The notes: generated from the letters alone by a model not told the origin. A stretch of 64,000 nt of DNA from Gammaproteobacteria bacterium (GCA_026398815.1 JAPLSA010000008.1:124001-188000), one strand, 5' to 3'. Shown: positions 1 to 11,486, numbered from the stretch's first letter. Translations and numbers: made by a program.

Positions 1-990
1 CTCCAGCGGCAGGCCAGCGGCCTTGGCCCGTTCCGCCACGATCTGCGTGACTCGATTCAACGTGGCGTTCGACATGCAGCGATCGGCGTCATAGCGCGAC
101 GGCAGCACAAACTTGGAGCCGGCCGCGCAGGTGTGCAGTGCCACGAAGATGTCGAGCGCCTGGCGCGACAGATAGACCACATGCGGGTTGCGCCCCTTCA
201 TGCGCTGTTTTGGAATCGTCCAGGTCGCGTTCTCGAAATCGACTTCATCCCAAGTGGCCTGGATCAACTCGCTCTTGCGCACCAGCGTCAGCAGGATCAT
301 GCGCAACGCCAGCCGGATCGTCGGATAGGTCGCCACTGATTCCATCTGCCGCGCCATCAAGCGGATCTCCAGCGGCGACAAGGCGCGATCCTTCGGCACG
401 AAGGTCGCAATCGACGCAGCGCCCACGTCCTCGGCCGGGTTGTCCACCTTCTCGCCGTGCAGGATGGCGAACGCATAGACCTGCTTCACGATGTCGCGCA
501 CGTGTACCGCAGTCGCGGGCGCACCGCGCGCCTTCACCTTGTTGCAGAGGGCGCGCAGGTCATCGGCGGTGATTTCGTTGAGCTGCCGGTTCTGGAAGGC
601 CGGCAGGATGTCCCGATCGACGATGCTCTTGCGCATCGCCTTGGTGCTGTCGGCCATTCGGGCGCCGGCCAGCCATTTCTCGGTCACTTCGCCAAAGGTC
701 TTGGCGGCGGTCAACCGGCGCTTCTCGCGTTGTTTCTCCAGCGCTGGGGACTTGCCCTGGGCGACGGCCTTCTTGGCGTCGATCAGCTTTTCGCGGGCCA
801 AGGCCAGCGAGACGCCGGCAGGCCCATAGCGGCCGATGGTCAACGTCTCGCGGCGTCCGTTGAGACGGTAATCGTAGCGGAAGGTGACGGTACCGACGGG
901 CGATACCGTCACGTACATCCCGTCGCGGTCAAAAGCCTTGTAAGCCTTGGGCTTAGGCTTGAGATTGCGCAGTGCAGTGTCGGTGAGCAT
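1..990 (-). CDS. Tyrosine recombinase / integrase with Arm DNA-binding domain (partial, runs off the left edge)
   Basis: Reading leftward from an ATG at 990 there are 330 codons without a stop to the window edge. Residues 1-90 resemble the DUF4102 Arm DNA-binding domain of phage and island integrases (begins MLTDTALRNLKPK, with a GRRETLTIGRYG stretch). Residues 95-180 look like the core-binding SAM-like domain. The catalytic domain starts near 205 with the first catalytic Arg at about 238 (LTLVRKSEL) and the Lys region near 265 (MKGRNPHVV). The HxxR box and the nucleophilic Tyr would lie beyond the window. A GGAGG ribosome-binding site precedes the ATG. The gene sits 300 bp from the 3' end of guaA, a known attachment site for genomic islands, so it is likely the integrase of an island extending left. 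Whether it is intact cannot be judged here. Confidence 0.9.
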   Translation of the reverse strand, partial: MLTDTALRNLKPKPKAYKAFDRDGMYVTVSPVGTVTFRYDYRLNGRRETLTIGRYGPAGVSLALAREKLIDAKKAVAQGKSPALEKQREKRRLTAAKTFGEVTEKWLAGARMADSTKAMRKSIVDRDILPAFQNRQLNEITADDLRALCNKVKARGAPATAVHVRDIVKQVYAFAILHGEKVDNPAEDVGAASIATFVPKDRALSPLEIRLMARQMESVATYPTIRLALRMILLTLVRKSELIQATWDEVDFENATWTIPKQRMKGRNPHVVYLSRQALDIFVALHTCAAGSKFVLPSRYDADRCMSNATLNRVTQIVAERAKAAGLPLE

Positions 991-1289
991 CGAGGTTTTC
1001 CTCCGGTTCGTGACGGCTTTTACCGTCAGGGGCCAGGAGACCTGCTGATGCTCGGAAAGCCGCATAAAACCAGCTTTCCCGAGAAGACTTTTACCGTCAA
1101 AGACGGTTTGGGTCTGAATAGTGAACGGGAGGGTCTTAATCCGGCCTCCGTTCTTACCGCCACTTTCACCGCCACCTTGTTCCGCTGGCCGGCGATAGCC
1201 ACCGATAGCTGCCGTGACGTATTTCTTTTTAAATCAATACGTTACGGCATCTTTACGATAGCGAGCGATAGTCCCCGAAGGACGTCAAT
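991..1289. other. Intergenic region between integrase and guaA; probable attachment region and int leader
   Basis: No gene is seen in this stretch. It holds two copies of the 12-mer CTTTTACCGTCA (1017-1028 and 1088-1099) and two short inverted repeats (TGACGG/CCGTCA at 1011-1028; ACCGTC/GACGGT at 1093-1107). These may be integrase arm sites or an operator for int. It is less GC-rich than its surroundings near 1210-1260. The crossover site would be expected at the guaA 3' end around 1285-1305. Confidence 0.5.
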
Positions 1290-2912
1290 TCACTCCCACT
1301 CGATGGTCGCCGGCGGCTTGCCGGAGATGTCGTAGACCACGCGCGACACGCCGGCGATCTCGTTGACGATCCGCAACGACACCTTTTCCAGCAGCTCGTA
1401 CGGCAGGCGCGCCCAGCGGGCGGTCATGAAGTCGATGGTCTCCACCGCGCGGATCGCGATCACCGGCGCGTAGCGGCGACCATCGCCGGTGACGCCGACC
1501 GACTTCACCGGCAGGAACACCGCAAACGCCTGGCTGGTCTTGTCGTACCAGCCGGCGGCGCGCAGTTCTTCGATGAAGATGTGATCGGCAAGCCGCAGGG
1601 TGTCGGCCGCTTCCTTGGTCACTTCGCCGAGGATGCGGACGCCGAGGCCCGGGCCCGGGAACGGATGGCGGTAGACCATCTCGCGCGGCAGGCCGAGTTC
1701 GACACCAATGGCGCGGACCTCGTCCTTGAACAGCTCGCGCAGCGGCTCGACCAGCTTGAGCTTCATGTGCTCGGGCAGGCCGCCGACGTTGTGATGGCTC
1801 TTGATCAGATGCGCCTTGCCGGACTTGGCACCGGCGGATTCGATGACGTCCGGGTAAATCGTGCCTTGAGCCAGGAAATCGACTCCAGTGATCTTCTGGG
1901 CTTCCTCATCGAACACTTCGACGAACAGCCGGCCGATGATCTTGCGCTTGGCTTCCGGGTCGGTGACGCCTTTCAGCTCGCCGAGGAAGCGGGCTTCGGC
2001 GTCGACACGAATCACCTTGACGCCAAGGTTCTTCGCGAAGATCTGCATCACCTGATCGCCTTCCTGGTGGCGAAGCAGGCCGTGATCGACGAACACGCAA
2101 GTGAGCTGGTCGCCGATCGCCTTGTGCAGCATCGCCGCGACCACCGAGGAATCGACGCCGCCGGACAGGCCCAGCAGCACGCGGCCGGAAACGACCTGGG
2201 CGCGGACCTTGTCGATCGCGTCGCTGATGATGTTGTCCGGCGTCCAGGCCCGGCCGCAGCCGCAAATGTCGTGCACGAAGCGCGAATAGATGCGCGTGCC
2301 TTGCGTGGTGTGGGTGACTTCCGGGTGAAACTGCAGGCCGTAGTAGCGGCGTTCTTCGTCGGCGACGCCGGCGATCGGCACGTCGCGCGTCGAGGCGATC
2401 AGCTTGAAGCCGGGCGGCATCTCGACCACGCGGTCGCCGTGGCTCATCCAGACATCGAGCAGACCAAAGCCTTCCTCGCTGACCCGGTCCTCGATGCCGC
2501 GCAGCAGTTCGGAATGGCCTCGGGCGCGAATCTCGGCGTAGCCGAATTCCTTCGAATCATGCGCCTCGACTTTGCCGCCGAGCTGGTGGGCCATTGCCTG
2601 CAGGCCGTAGCAGATGCCGAGCACCGGCACGCCCAAGCCCCAGACCGCTTCGCGAACGCGCGGCGCCTTCAGCTGGGTGACCGATTCCGGGCCGCCGGAC
2701 AGGATCACGCCTTTCGGCGCAAAGGCCCGGATGTCGTCGTCGGAGATGTCCCAGGGATGCAGTTCGCAGTAGACGCCCAGCTCGCGGACCCGGCGGGCGA
2801 TCAGCTGCGTGTACTGCGAGCCGAAGTCGAGAATCAGGATGCGGTCGGCGTGGATGTCGGGCGTCGGGGCGTGCGTCGGAGACGGCTTCACGGCAGCGGC
2901 AGCAGCGGTCAT
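1290..2912 (-). CDS. guaA: GMP synthase (glutamine-hydrolysing)
   Basis: 540 aa, close to the family norm of about 525. It converts XMP to GMP using ATP and the amide nitrogen of glutamine, in the cytoplasm. The N-terminal class I glutaminase domain begins at [12 protein letters not shown] (residue 22), has the nucleophile Cys near 101 (GICYGLQ) and the His/Glu pair in LQFHPEVTH. The ATP-pyrophosphatase domain has the P-loop LSGGVDSSV, and the C-terminal dimerisation domain ends in the conserved PPATIEWE. The N-terminus carries about 20 extra Ala/Pro-rich residues before the conserved start; no other start codon is available. It follows guaB by 7 bp, forming the usual guaBA operon. Its 3' end is the likely island attachment site. 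Confidence 0.98.
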   Translation of the reverse strand: MTAAAAAVKPSPTHAPTPDIHADRILILDFGSQYTQLIARRVRELGVYCELHPWDISDDDIRAFAPKGVILSGGPESVTQLKAPRVREAVWGLGVPVLGICYGLQAMAHQLGGKVEAHDSKEFGYAEIRARGHSELLRGIEDRVSEEGFGLLDVWMSHGDRVVEMPPGFKLIASTRDVPIAGVADEERRYYGLQFHPEVTHTTQGTRIYSRFVHDICGCGRAWTPDNIISDAIDKVRAQVVSGRVLLGLSGGVDSSVVAAMLHKAIGDQLTCVFVDHGLLRHQEGDQVMQIFAKNLGVKVIRVDAEARFLGELKGVTDPEAKRKIIGRLFVEVFDEEAQKITGVDFLAQGTIYPDVIESAGAKSGKAHLIKSHHNVGGLPEHMKLKLVEPLRELFKDEVRAIGVELGLPREMVYRHPFPGPGLGVRILGEVTKEAADTLRLADHIFIEELRAAGWYDKTSQAFAVFLPVKSVGVTGDGRRYAPVIAIRAVETIDFMTARWARLPYELLEKVSLRIVNEIAGVSRVVYDISGKPPATIEWE

Positions 2913-2919
2913 CGGAGAA

Positions 2920-4407
<1,488 letters not shown>

Positions 4408-4428
4408 TTACGGCTCCGTCAAAGCGAT

Positions 4429-4434
4429 ATTATA
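4429..4434 (-). promoter_or_regulatory. Probable -10 box of the guaBA promoter
   Basis: On the minus strand this reads TATAAT, located 21 nt before the guaB ATG. No convincing -35 box is seen at 16-18 bp. It lies in the 138-bp divergent region between guaB and xseA. Confidence 0.4.
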
Positions 4435-4545
4435 CGCAACGCACACGCCTTCGACCGACGTCATCACCATGCCGCAATCGCCGGGCGCGTCGCCGCTTCA
4501 CGCAGCCCCCGCACGCCGCGCATCGTCGCCGGTCTGCTCGCCGGC

Positions 4546-5895
4546 ATGAACCGCCCCGCTCCGGGCGCTGCCCGCACCGTCTATGCCGTGTCCGAGCTGG
4601 CCGACATCCTGCGCGGCCTGCTCGAGGACAGCTTGCCCAGCGTCTGGGTATCCGGCGAGATCTCGAATTTCTCGCGGCCGGCATCCGGCCACTGGTACTT
4701 CACCTTGAAGGACGATCGCGCCCAGCTGCGCTGCGCGATGTTCAAGAACACCAACTACTACGTGCGGCCGCAGCCTAAGGACGGCGACGCGGTGCTGGTG
4801 CGCGCCAAGGTCGGCATCTATCCGGCGCGCGGCGAACTGCAGATGATCGTCGAGCACCTCGAAGCGGCCGGCACGGGTGCGCTGCTGCGCGCCTTCGAGC
4901 AGCTGAAAGCGAAGCTGGCGGCAGAAGGCCTGTTCGACGCCGCGCTGAAGCGGCCGCTGCCGGCCGTGCCGCGGGTGATCGGCGTGATCACTTCCGGCAC
5001 CGGTGCCGCGCTGCAGGACATTCTCAACACCCTCGCCCGCCGCTGGCCGCTAGCTGCCGTGGCGCTGTACCCGGTGCCGGTGCAGGGCAGCCAGGCGCCG
5101 CCGGCGATCGTCCGCGCGCTGCGCGAACTGCCTGAGCGCGCGCCCGCCGACGTCATCCTGCTGGCGCGTGGCGGCGGCTCGCTGGAAGACCTGTGGGCGT
5201 TCAACGATGAAGCGGTGGCGCGGGCGATCCGTGCCTGCGCGGTGCCGGTGGTGTCGGGTGTCGGCCACGAGATCGATTTCACGATCGCCGACTTCGCCGC
5301 CGACGTCCGTGCCGCCACGCCAACCGCCGCCGCCGAGCTGGTGACGCCGGACGTCGCCGAGCGCTACGGCCGCATCGACTCGCTGGACATCCAGCTGATC
5401 GGCCTCGTCCAGCGCCGCTTGCAGCTGGCGCGCGAACAGCTGCTGCAGCAGGCCGGACGCCTGCAGCGTCTGCATCCCGGACGGCGGTTGCAGGAACGGG
5501 CGCAACGGCTCGACGAACTCGATCAGCGCCTGCGCCACGCGATGCAGCAGCGCCTGGCGACCCGCCGCGAAATGCTCGGCCTGCGCAGCCGGCGCTTCGA
5601 GGCAGCCGCGCCGCTGGCACGGGTGATCCAGCTGCGCGAACGGCTGCGGCTGCTCGCCGATCGCCTGCAGCGCAGCGGTCGCGGCGCGCTGGTCGAACGC
5701 AGCGCACGGCTGCGGCAGGCGGAAGCGCTGCTCAACAGCCTCAATCCGTCGGCCGTGCTGCAGCGCGGCTATGCGCTGGCGCAGGCCGCCGATGGCCGCG
5801 TGTTGCATGGCAGTGACGAGGTCACGGCCGGTGATCGCATCACCGTGCGGCTGGCGCGCGGCAGCGTCGATGCCGAGGTGCTGCCGAAGAAATAG
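4546..5895 (+). CDS. xseA: Exodeoxyribonuclease VII large subunit
   Basis: 449 aa (E. coli XseA is 456). This is the catalytic subunit of the two-way single-strand DNA exonuclease that pairs with XseB. The N-terminal OB fold begins at TVYAVSELADILRGLLEDSLPSV and contains GHWYFTLKDD. The central nuclease domain carries ARGGGSLEDLWAFNDE and SGVGHEIDFTIADFAADVRA, both family signatures. A coiled-coil C-terminal region follows at about residues 285-400, with the final NPSAVLQRGYAL. The ATG at 4546 was chosen because conserved homology starts about 12 residues later. An in-frame open stretch upstream to 3634 is only antisense guaB. xseB is not in the window. Confidence 0.96.
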   Translation: MNRPAPGAARTVYAVSELADILRGLLEDSLPSVWVSGEISNFSRPASGHWYFTLKDDRAQLRCAMFKNTNYYVRPQPKDGDAVLVRAKVGIYPARGELQMIVEHLEAAGTGALLRAFEQLKAKLAAEGLFDAALKRPLPAVPRVIGVITSGTGAALQDILNTLARRWPLAAVALYPVPVQGSQAPPAIVRALRELPERAPADVILLARGGGSLEDLWAFNDEAVARAIRACAVPVVSGVGHEIDFTIADFAADVRAATPTAAAELVTPDVAERYGRIDSLDIQLIGLVQRRLQLAREQLLQQAGRLQRLHPGRRLQERAQRLDELDQRLRHAMQQRLATRREMLGLRSRRFEAAAPLARVIQLRERLRLLADRLQRSGRGALVERSARLRQAEALLNSLNPSAVLQRGYALAQAADGRVLHGSDEVTAGDRITVRLARGSVDAEVLPKK

Positions 5896-5974
5896 CCGAG
5901 TCGGCGGCGATTGGCCGGCCAGCCGTCCACTGCCCGATTCAGCACTACGGCTGACGGCAAGGGCGGCGGCCCCG

Positions 5975-8140
5975 TCAGCGGACCACGTCGGCCCAGTCGG
6001 ACACGATCCGCCCGCCGTTGCCGGCGTCGGTGGCGTTGTACAGGTCGATGCCGTCGCGCACCTTCTGGCCGCCGTCGCGGGTCAGCGGCCGGAACAGGAA
6101 GTTCACGCTGCGTCGGGTCGAACGCGGGAACACCAGATCGAACGGCAGGTTGAGGAAAAAGCCCTTGTCGAACGAGCCCTCGCCGAACACCTTGGCCGGC
6201 ACGTCGGTGAAGGTGGCGAACACGCCGAGCGTCGCGCCGCTCCTGAACTCGCGCGCCACCTCGATCGTCGAGCCCCAGTCGCGCGCCAGATAGCGCCCGA
6301 CGCTGAGCTTGGCCTTCAGGCCGTGCCACGGGAAGTCGTAATAGAGATTCACGTGCCCGGTGGCCACCCGGTAGTCGCGGAAGTTGAAGCGCACCGCGTA
6401 GTCGCGCTGCTGCACGACATTGGCATCGAGGCCCACGGCCCAGCGCTGGAAGTGCGGTCGCCACAGCAGCTCGCCGGCGACGCCGCCGTACATGTCCTCG
6501 AACAGGCCGGCCGACAGCCGCGCATAGACGCCTGCAGCCGGCGACCAGATGTAGTTGGTTTCCAGCCGGGACACCGCCTGCTGGCCCTGCTGCAGGTAGT
6601 CGACGATGTCGCTGCGCACGTGCGGCAGCTGGCTGTTCGATTCGAGCGTGATGTCGTCGAAGTTGTTCAGCAGGTTGAACGACAGCGCGGCGCTGAACGT
6701 CAGATGTTCGGTCGGCCGGACATCGCCAGTCAGGCGCCAGAGCAGCTGGCCGAAGTAGAAGCCGTCCGGTCCGCCGATCTGCTGGCGGAAGCCGGGGCCG
6801 GTGTCCCAGCTCCAGGTCGGCAGCTTGATCAGACCCTGGACGTCCGCCGTGCCCGGATCGGGCTGCACCGGGTCGAGGTCGGCCGTGCGGCGGATCTCCT
6901 CGGGGCTGCCGCGGAACTGGCCGAACTTCTCGAATTCGCGCCGGTTGATGGTGATGCGCCAGGTTTCCACGCCGCCGTCGACGCCGACGACGGTGATCCG
7001 GTCGATCCACGGCGGCAGCACGCCGGTCGCCGAGCGCACCGCCCGGCCCGCCACCCGCGTGGCGCTGCGGAACCTCTGCTGTTCCAGCCAGATCGTCGCC
7101 GCGCGGCCGGACGGCTGCAGGTCGAACGCCGACAGCGCGAACGCTTGCTGCGACAGCGCGGTGGCCAGCCGCCCGGTCAGCGCCTGCAGTTCGGCGGGCG
7201 CGACCACTTCCGGTACCGGGCTGCCGAGGCTTTCGGGAGCGCGCGCCTGGATCGCCGGCGGCAGTGGGTCGAGCACCTTGACTGGCCCCCGCCCGGTTTC
7301 CAGGTTAGTGCGCAGCGACAGCCGGAAGCTCAGCCGCTCGCCACGCTCGTAGCCGAGACCCAGGTGAACGCCGTCGCTGACGGCATAGTCGGCGCCGATG
7401 TTGACGGGAATGCGCTGGCGAACCGACGAGCCGGTGCCGCGCTCGTTGCTGTAGTCGTTGCCGTCGTACTCCAGCTGCAGCCGCAGGCCGTCGATCGGCG
7501 TGCGCCACTGCACGCCACCGAACGGGCCGATGGTGCCGCCGGTGAACAGCCGGCCGACGCCGCTGCCGCCCGGCGTGGAGGTCGACGTGCCGGTGCCGGT
7601 GCGGTCACGGTCGAAACGCTGGGCGATCTGGGTCAGCGGATTGCGCAGGTCGCCGCCCTCGCCCAGACGTCCCCAGCCGAGGCCGAAACTGAAATCCCAG
7701 TCGTACCAGCGCCGGCTGGCGACCAGGTATTCGCCGCCGAACACGCCGGTACCGCCGAAATCCTGGATGCCGATCGCCAGCTGCGGCCACACCGCGCTTT
7801 CCTCGACCAGCCGCAGCTTGAAGCCGAAGCTGCGGTCCTTGTACGACTGGAAGCCGCTGAACGATTCGGGCCCGTAAGGACGATCGATGACGTCGGTGTA
7901 GCGGAACACCGCTTCCAGCCACGGCAGCGGCGTGGCGAAGATCTGGATCTGGTTGTACGGCTTGATGCTGGACAGGCCGCCGCCGAAGGTGCCTTCGTCG
8001 GCAAAGCGCGCGCTCGGCGTCTGCAGCAGGCCGACGCCGCCGAAGTCGTTCAGGTTCAGGCCGTCATCGGCGCGGGCCGTCGACACGGCGGCCAGCCCGA
8101 GCGCTGCCAGGCGGACGAGCAGCGGAAACCGGCAGCCCAT
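5975..8140 (-). CDS. YjbH/GfcD-family outer-membrane exopolysaccharide protein
   Basis: 721 aa with a signal peptide (MGCRFPLLVRLAALGLAAVSTARA). The mature part begins with the family-typical NDFGGVGLLQTPSARFADEG, followed by repeated beta-strand-like segments (for example QDFGGTGVFGGEYLVASRRWYDWDFSFGLG, split here as one region). YjbH/GfcD proteins are predicted outer-membrane barrels encoded with exopolysaccharide or capsule genes; how they act is not settled. The start at 8140 gives a clean signal peptide; the open frame continues 48 arginine-rich codons further upstream and these are unlikely to be coding. It follows the SLBB gene by 40 bp on the same strand, as part of a Gfc/Yjb-type set. 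Confidence 0.82.
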   Translation of the reverse strand: MGCRFPLLVRLAALGLAAVSTARADDGLNLNDFGGVGLLQTPSARFADEGTFGGGLSSIKPYNQIQIFATPLPWLEAVFRYTDVIDRPYGPESFSGFQSYKDRSFGFKLRLVEESAVWPQLAIGIQDFGGTGVFGGEYLVASRRWYDWDFSFGLGWGRLGEGGDLRNPLTQIAQRFDRDRTGTGTSTSTPGGSGVGRLFTGGTIGPFGGVQWRTPIDGLRLQLEYDGNDYSNERGTGSSVRQRIPVNIGADYAVSDGVHLGLGYERGERLSFRLSLRTNLETGRGPVKVLDPLPPAIQARAPESLGSPVPEVVAPAELQALTGRLATALSQQAFALSAFDLQPSGRAATIWLEQQRFRSATRVAGRAVRSATGVLPPWIDRITVVGVDGGVETWRITINRREFEKFGQFRGSPEEIRRTADLDPVQPDPGTADVQGLIKLPTWSWDTGPGFRQQIGGPDGFYFGQLLWRLTGDVRPTEHLTFSAALSFNLLNNFDDITLESNSQLPHVRSDIVDYLQQGQQAVSRLETNYIWSPAAGVYARLSAGLFEDMYGGVAGELLWRPHFQRWAVGLDANVVQQRDYAVRFNFRDYRVATGHVNLYYDFPWHGLKAKLSVGRYLARDWGSTIEVAREFRSGATLGVFATFTDVPAKVFGEGSFDKGFFLNLPFDLVFPRSTRRSVNFLFRPLTRDGGQKVRDGIDLYNATDAGNGGRIVSDWADVVR

Positions 8141-8180
8141 CGGCGGCGTCTGGCGCAATGGCGGCCTGCGGCGTCGCCGA

Positions 8181-11021
8181 TCAGTTGCGACTGATCGTCG
8201 ACAGCGCCGCCGCCGTGACCGCGAGGTTCGACAGCAGGCCGAAGATGCGCTCCGAGAACGCCACCAGGTTGAACGGCGCGGCATCGCGCGGCACCACCAC
8301 GACGCTGCCGGGCGGAATGTCCTGCGGCTTGTAGTTCCAGAAGCTGGCCTTCAGCTTCTGGGCGGTGCCGTTCGGCAGGATCACGAACACGCGGTCGTCG
8401 TCGGCAGCCTGCGCGTAACCGCCGGCGCGCTCGACGTAGTCCTTCATCGTCGAGCCCGGCACGAAGGCCTGGCTGCCCGGATTCAGCACCTGGCCAATGA
8501 CGGTGACCGAGATCGGCCGCTTCGGCATCACCAGCAGATCACCCGGTTCGACGACCGGATCCAGCTCCGGCCGGGCCTCGAGAATCGCCGGATCGGCCTC
8601 GATGACCACGCGGCCGACCGCTTCGGCGCTCTGCAGGCGATTGATCACCGTGCCGAGGAACTGCGCCGAGTTCGACGCGTCCTTGCCGAGCGCGCCGCTG
8701 GTGACCGCCGTGACCATCGCTTCCTGCAGGTCGGTCGCCGCCCGCTGGTAGGACTCGCGCTCGGCGGTCCGCGCCTGCACGCGGGTGAACACCGCGCCGT
8801 ACGGATAGGCGTCGGCGGTGACGCCGCCAGCGCGCTTGACCAGCTGGCTCAGGCGCTCGCCGCGCAGGATGCCGTAGGAACCCGGGAAACGGACCTCGCC
8901 CATGATCCGCGCGGTGCCGACTTCCTGGCCGACGTAGCGCGGCTTGAAGTTGAACAGGTCGCCCGGATTGACGGCGAAATCGCCCATGCCGGCCTCGCCG
9001 AGATTCAGCGTGCGGTAGCTCGGCTTGCCGGTCTGCAGCGCTTCGCCGTAGGACACGAACTCGATGTTGCTGCGGTCCGACTCGTTGCTGAGCCCGCCGG
9101 CGGAATCGATCAGGGTCTGCAGATGCGTGCCGTGGGCAATCGGGTACAGGCCCGGGCGGCGCACTTCGCCGTAGACCGCCGTCGACTCTTCCAGCAGGTA
9201 TTGCAGCGCCCGCGGCGCCGCCTTGAACAGCGGCGGGCAGCGTTCGACGTCGGCATCGGTGCGCGCGCTGACCGTCGACTTGCTGCTTTCGGCGCTGTAG
9301 GCCTTCAGGAAGCGCGACGCGCGTTCGCTGTTGGCCAGCTCGGCGAGCTGCTGCAAGGCCGGGCAGGTGGACGCCGCCTGCAGGTCGCCGCCGACCACGC
9401 TGCGGACTTCCTTCGAATCGAGGTAGGACACATCGTCGCGAGTCAGGATCACCACCCGGTCGTCGCGGTTCAGCGGCAGCGGCGGCGTCGCCGGGTCCAG
9501 TGCGGCGCTGACATTGAAGCTGATCCAGCCACGCACGCCGGTGGCCGGATCGGTGCGTTCGATCAGGCCGAGTGGCAGGTAGGCCTCGGCCCGGGCATCG
9601 GAAGGCTTGACCTGGGCGGTGCCGAGCAGGCTGCGCAGGTCGTAGCCGGCGCGCCACTGGTAAGGGCCGGGATAGCGGACGTGGCCGATGACCCGCACCT
9701 TGTCGTCGATGCCGCCGGCCACCGGGCCGACACGCAGGAAATCGCCGTCCTGGACGACCGACAGCAGGTCGGCGTCGCGGGCGAGATCGAGCTGCGCGAT
9801 GGTCCGCTTGTTGCCGACGTAGCGTTCGATCTGCGCGGTGCCGGTGTTCACCGAGGCCAGCAGGCCGCCGGCCAGCGCGATCACCTCGTCGACGCTTTCC
9901 TCGTTGTCCAGCTCGTAGATCGCCGGCCGCTTGACTGCACCGGCCGCCGACACCTGCGGACCGACCGGCGGCACGAACACCACATCGCCGGGCAGCAGCC
10001 GGGCATCACCGCTGGAATCGCCATGCAGCAGCAGGGCGTACAAATCGAGCCGCTGCACCAGCCGGCCATTGCGCTTGAGCTGGATGCGGCGCAGCGAACC
10101 GACTTCGGTGACGCCGCCGCCTACGAACAGCAGGTTGGTGATGGTGGCCAGCGAGCTGACCGTGTACGAGCCCGGCTGGCGCACGTCGCCGGTCAGGAAC
10201 ACGCGCACCGAGCGCAGTTCGCCGAGCGAGATGCTGGACTGCACGCCGATCAGTTCGCGGTTGACGCGGTCGGTCAGCAGCTTCCGGACGTCATCGAAGC
10301 GCTGGCCGGCCACCGCGACCGGGCCAAGCTTCGGGAAATTGATCTGGCCATCGCGCCCGACCAGCAGGCTGTAGTTGCCGTTGTCGTTGCCGAACAGCTG
10401 CACGCGCACCGAATCGCCGGGCCCGACGACATAGTCGGCCGGCACCGGGATGTCGGTCGCCGGTGCAAAGGTGGTCGCGCCTGCGGTGAACAGCGCGTAA
10501 CCGAACGGCTCCAGCGGCGCGTCGGCGATGTCGCCGAACTCCAGCGGCAGCGCCTCCGGCCCCGGCTTGGTCTGCGCACCCGGCACGGCCGTCAGGCTGC
10601 CGTCCTCGGGCAGCGAGGACAGGCCCGGCTTCCGATTGCGCCCCGAGGTTCCCTGCATCGTCGATGCGCCGGTGCCGATGCCGGCCCCTGCGCCGACGCC
10701 GGTTCCTGTACCGCCCGCGCCTGCCGCCGGGTACTGCGAACGGGCCGCTTCGCCGGGCCGGGTCTGAGTGGCGCCCTGCGTGCCGCCGGTCGTCGGCGTC
10801 GACAGCTGCTGGTCGCGGAAGCGGCCGTCAGGCGAGGCCACCGGCCCGCCGCTGCTGTTGCCGCCGAACGATTCCAGCGCTTTCTGCCGCTGTTCGGGCG
10901 TCAGCTGATCGATCATCGACGGATCGAACGGCAGCTGGGCCTGCGCCGGTCGGCTGACCGCCAAGCCCAGCAACAAGCCGAAACCGAAGGCGGAAACGAT
11001 CCGGAAAATCCGCTTGCTCAC
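8181..11021 (-). CDS. Polysaccharide export protein with multiple SLBB domains
   Basis: About 946 aa from a GTG at 11021; a TTG at 11033 is the alternative. It has a signal peptide (VSAFGFGLLLGLAVSRPAQAQ), then a polysaccharide-export (Wza N-terminal type) domain around YVVGPGDSVRVQLFG. Several SLBB-like units follow, each with the pattern V.G.V..PG.Y (for example GDVRQPGSYTVSSLATI, GEVRRPGLYPI, GEVRFPGSYGI, GQVLNPGSQAFVPGSTM). A hydrophobic C-terminal segment (LLSNLAVTAAALS) may span the outer membrane. Such proteins form or extend the export channel for capsule or exopolysaccharide. It is much longer than Wza (about 380 aa) because of the extra SLBB units. It is followed by the yjbH-like gene. 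Confidence 0.85.
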   Translation of the reverse strand: MSKRIFRIVSAFGFGLLLGLAVSRPAQAQLPFDPSMIDQLTPEQRQKALESFGGNSSGGPVASPDGRFRDQQLSTPTTGGTQGATQTRPGEAARSQYPAAGAGGTGTGVGAGAGIGTGASTMQGTSGRNRKPGLSSLPEDGSLTAVPGAQTKPGPEALPLEFGDIADAPLEPFGYALFTAGATTFAPATDIPVPADYVVGPGDSVRVQLFGNDNGNYSLLVGRDGQINFPKLGPVAVAGQRFDDVRKLLTDRVNRELIGVQSSISLGELRSVRVFLTGDVRQPGSYTVSSLATITNLLFVGGGVTEVGSLRRIQLKRNGRLVQRLDLYALLLHGDSSGDARLLPGDVVFVPPVGPQVSAAGAVKRPAIYELDNEESVDEVIALAGGLLASVNTGTAQIERYVGNKRTIAQLDLARDADLLSVVQDGDFLRVGPVAGGIDDKVRVIGHVRYPGPYQWRAGYDLRSLLGTAQVKPSDARAEAYLPLGLIERTDPATGVRGWISFNVSAALDPATPPLPLNRDDRVVILTRDDVSYLDSKEVRSVVGGDLQAASTCPALQQLAELANSERASRFLKAYSAESSKSTVSARTDADVERCPPLFKAAPRALQYLLEESTAVYGEVRRPGLYPIAHGTHLQTLIDSAGGLSNESDRSNIEFVSYGEALQTGKPSYRTLNLGEAGMGDFAVNPGDLFNFKPRYVGQEVGTARIMGEVRFPGSYGILRGERLSQLVKRAGGVTADAYPYGAVFTRVQARTAERESYQRAATDLQEAMVTAVTSGALGKDASNSAQFLGTVINRLQSAEAVGRVVIEADPAILEARPELDPVVEPGDLLVMPKRPISVTVIGQVLNPGSQAFVPGSTMKDYVERAGGYAQAADDDRVFVILPNGTAQKLKASFWNYKPQDIPPGSVVVVPRDAAPFNLVAFSERIFGLLSNLAVTAAALSTISRN

Positions 11022-11234
11022 GTTGATTCGCAATCCATTGAGGAGAAAGACGCCGGCGCGCCGGCGGGCGGCGCCAAGGATACCGACTTGCCCGGCGGCT
11101 GAGGCGGGTTCGTCCGGATGGCTGGCGCTAGACGTTGCCGGGCTGGCCTTATATCCTCCGCCTGCATTTGATGCAGCCCGCCAAGCCGGTTCCGGCAGCG
11201 CCGCTGCATTTCGATCCTTCCAGGAGACATCAAC

Positions 11235-11486
11235 GTGAAGCATGCCGTCATTGCCTTGACCCTCGCCGCGCTTGCCGCGACGTCGACCGCCGCCCGCGCT
11301 GCAGACGCTGAACCGGCTGATGCCGCTGGCAGCATCGAGAAGGCTTCCGGCTTCGCCGCCGGTGACATCTCGACCGTCATCGCCGTCGGCCTCGGCGCCG
11401 GTACCGCCATTGCCGTGCTGGTCATCGGCGCGGAAGGCGGCGGCAACGGTACGTCGACCTCGACGGCGACCGCTACCGCCCCGTAA
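11235..11486 (+). CDS. Small secreted/membrane protein, YjbE/GfcA-like
   Basis: 83 aa from a GTG with an AGGAG ribosome-binding site 8 nt upstream. It has a signal peptide (MKHAVIALTLAALAATSTAARA), a short acidic stretch, a hydrophobic Gly/Ala segment (VIAVGLGAGTAIAVLVIG), and a Gly/Ser/Thr tail (GTSTSTATATAP). This composition matches the small YjbE/GfcA-type proteins encoded at the head of exopolysaccharide operons, whose role is unclear. It is transcribed away from the SLBB gene and converges on the yjbF-like gene, unlike the co-directional E. coli order. A strong terminator follows at 11505. Confidence 0.6.
   Translation: MKHAVIALTLAALAATSTAARAADAEPADAAGSIEKASGFAAGDISTVIAVGLGAGTAIAVLVIGAEGGGNGTSTSTATATAP

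Noticed and set aside
7932..11102. Long plus-strand open frame opposite the SLBB gene
   Set aside because: Arg/Ala/Gln-rich, no domain; shadow of the conserved minus-strand export gene.
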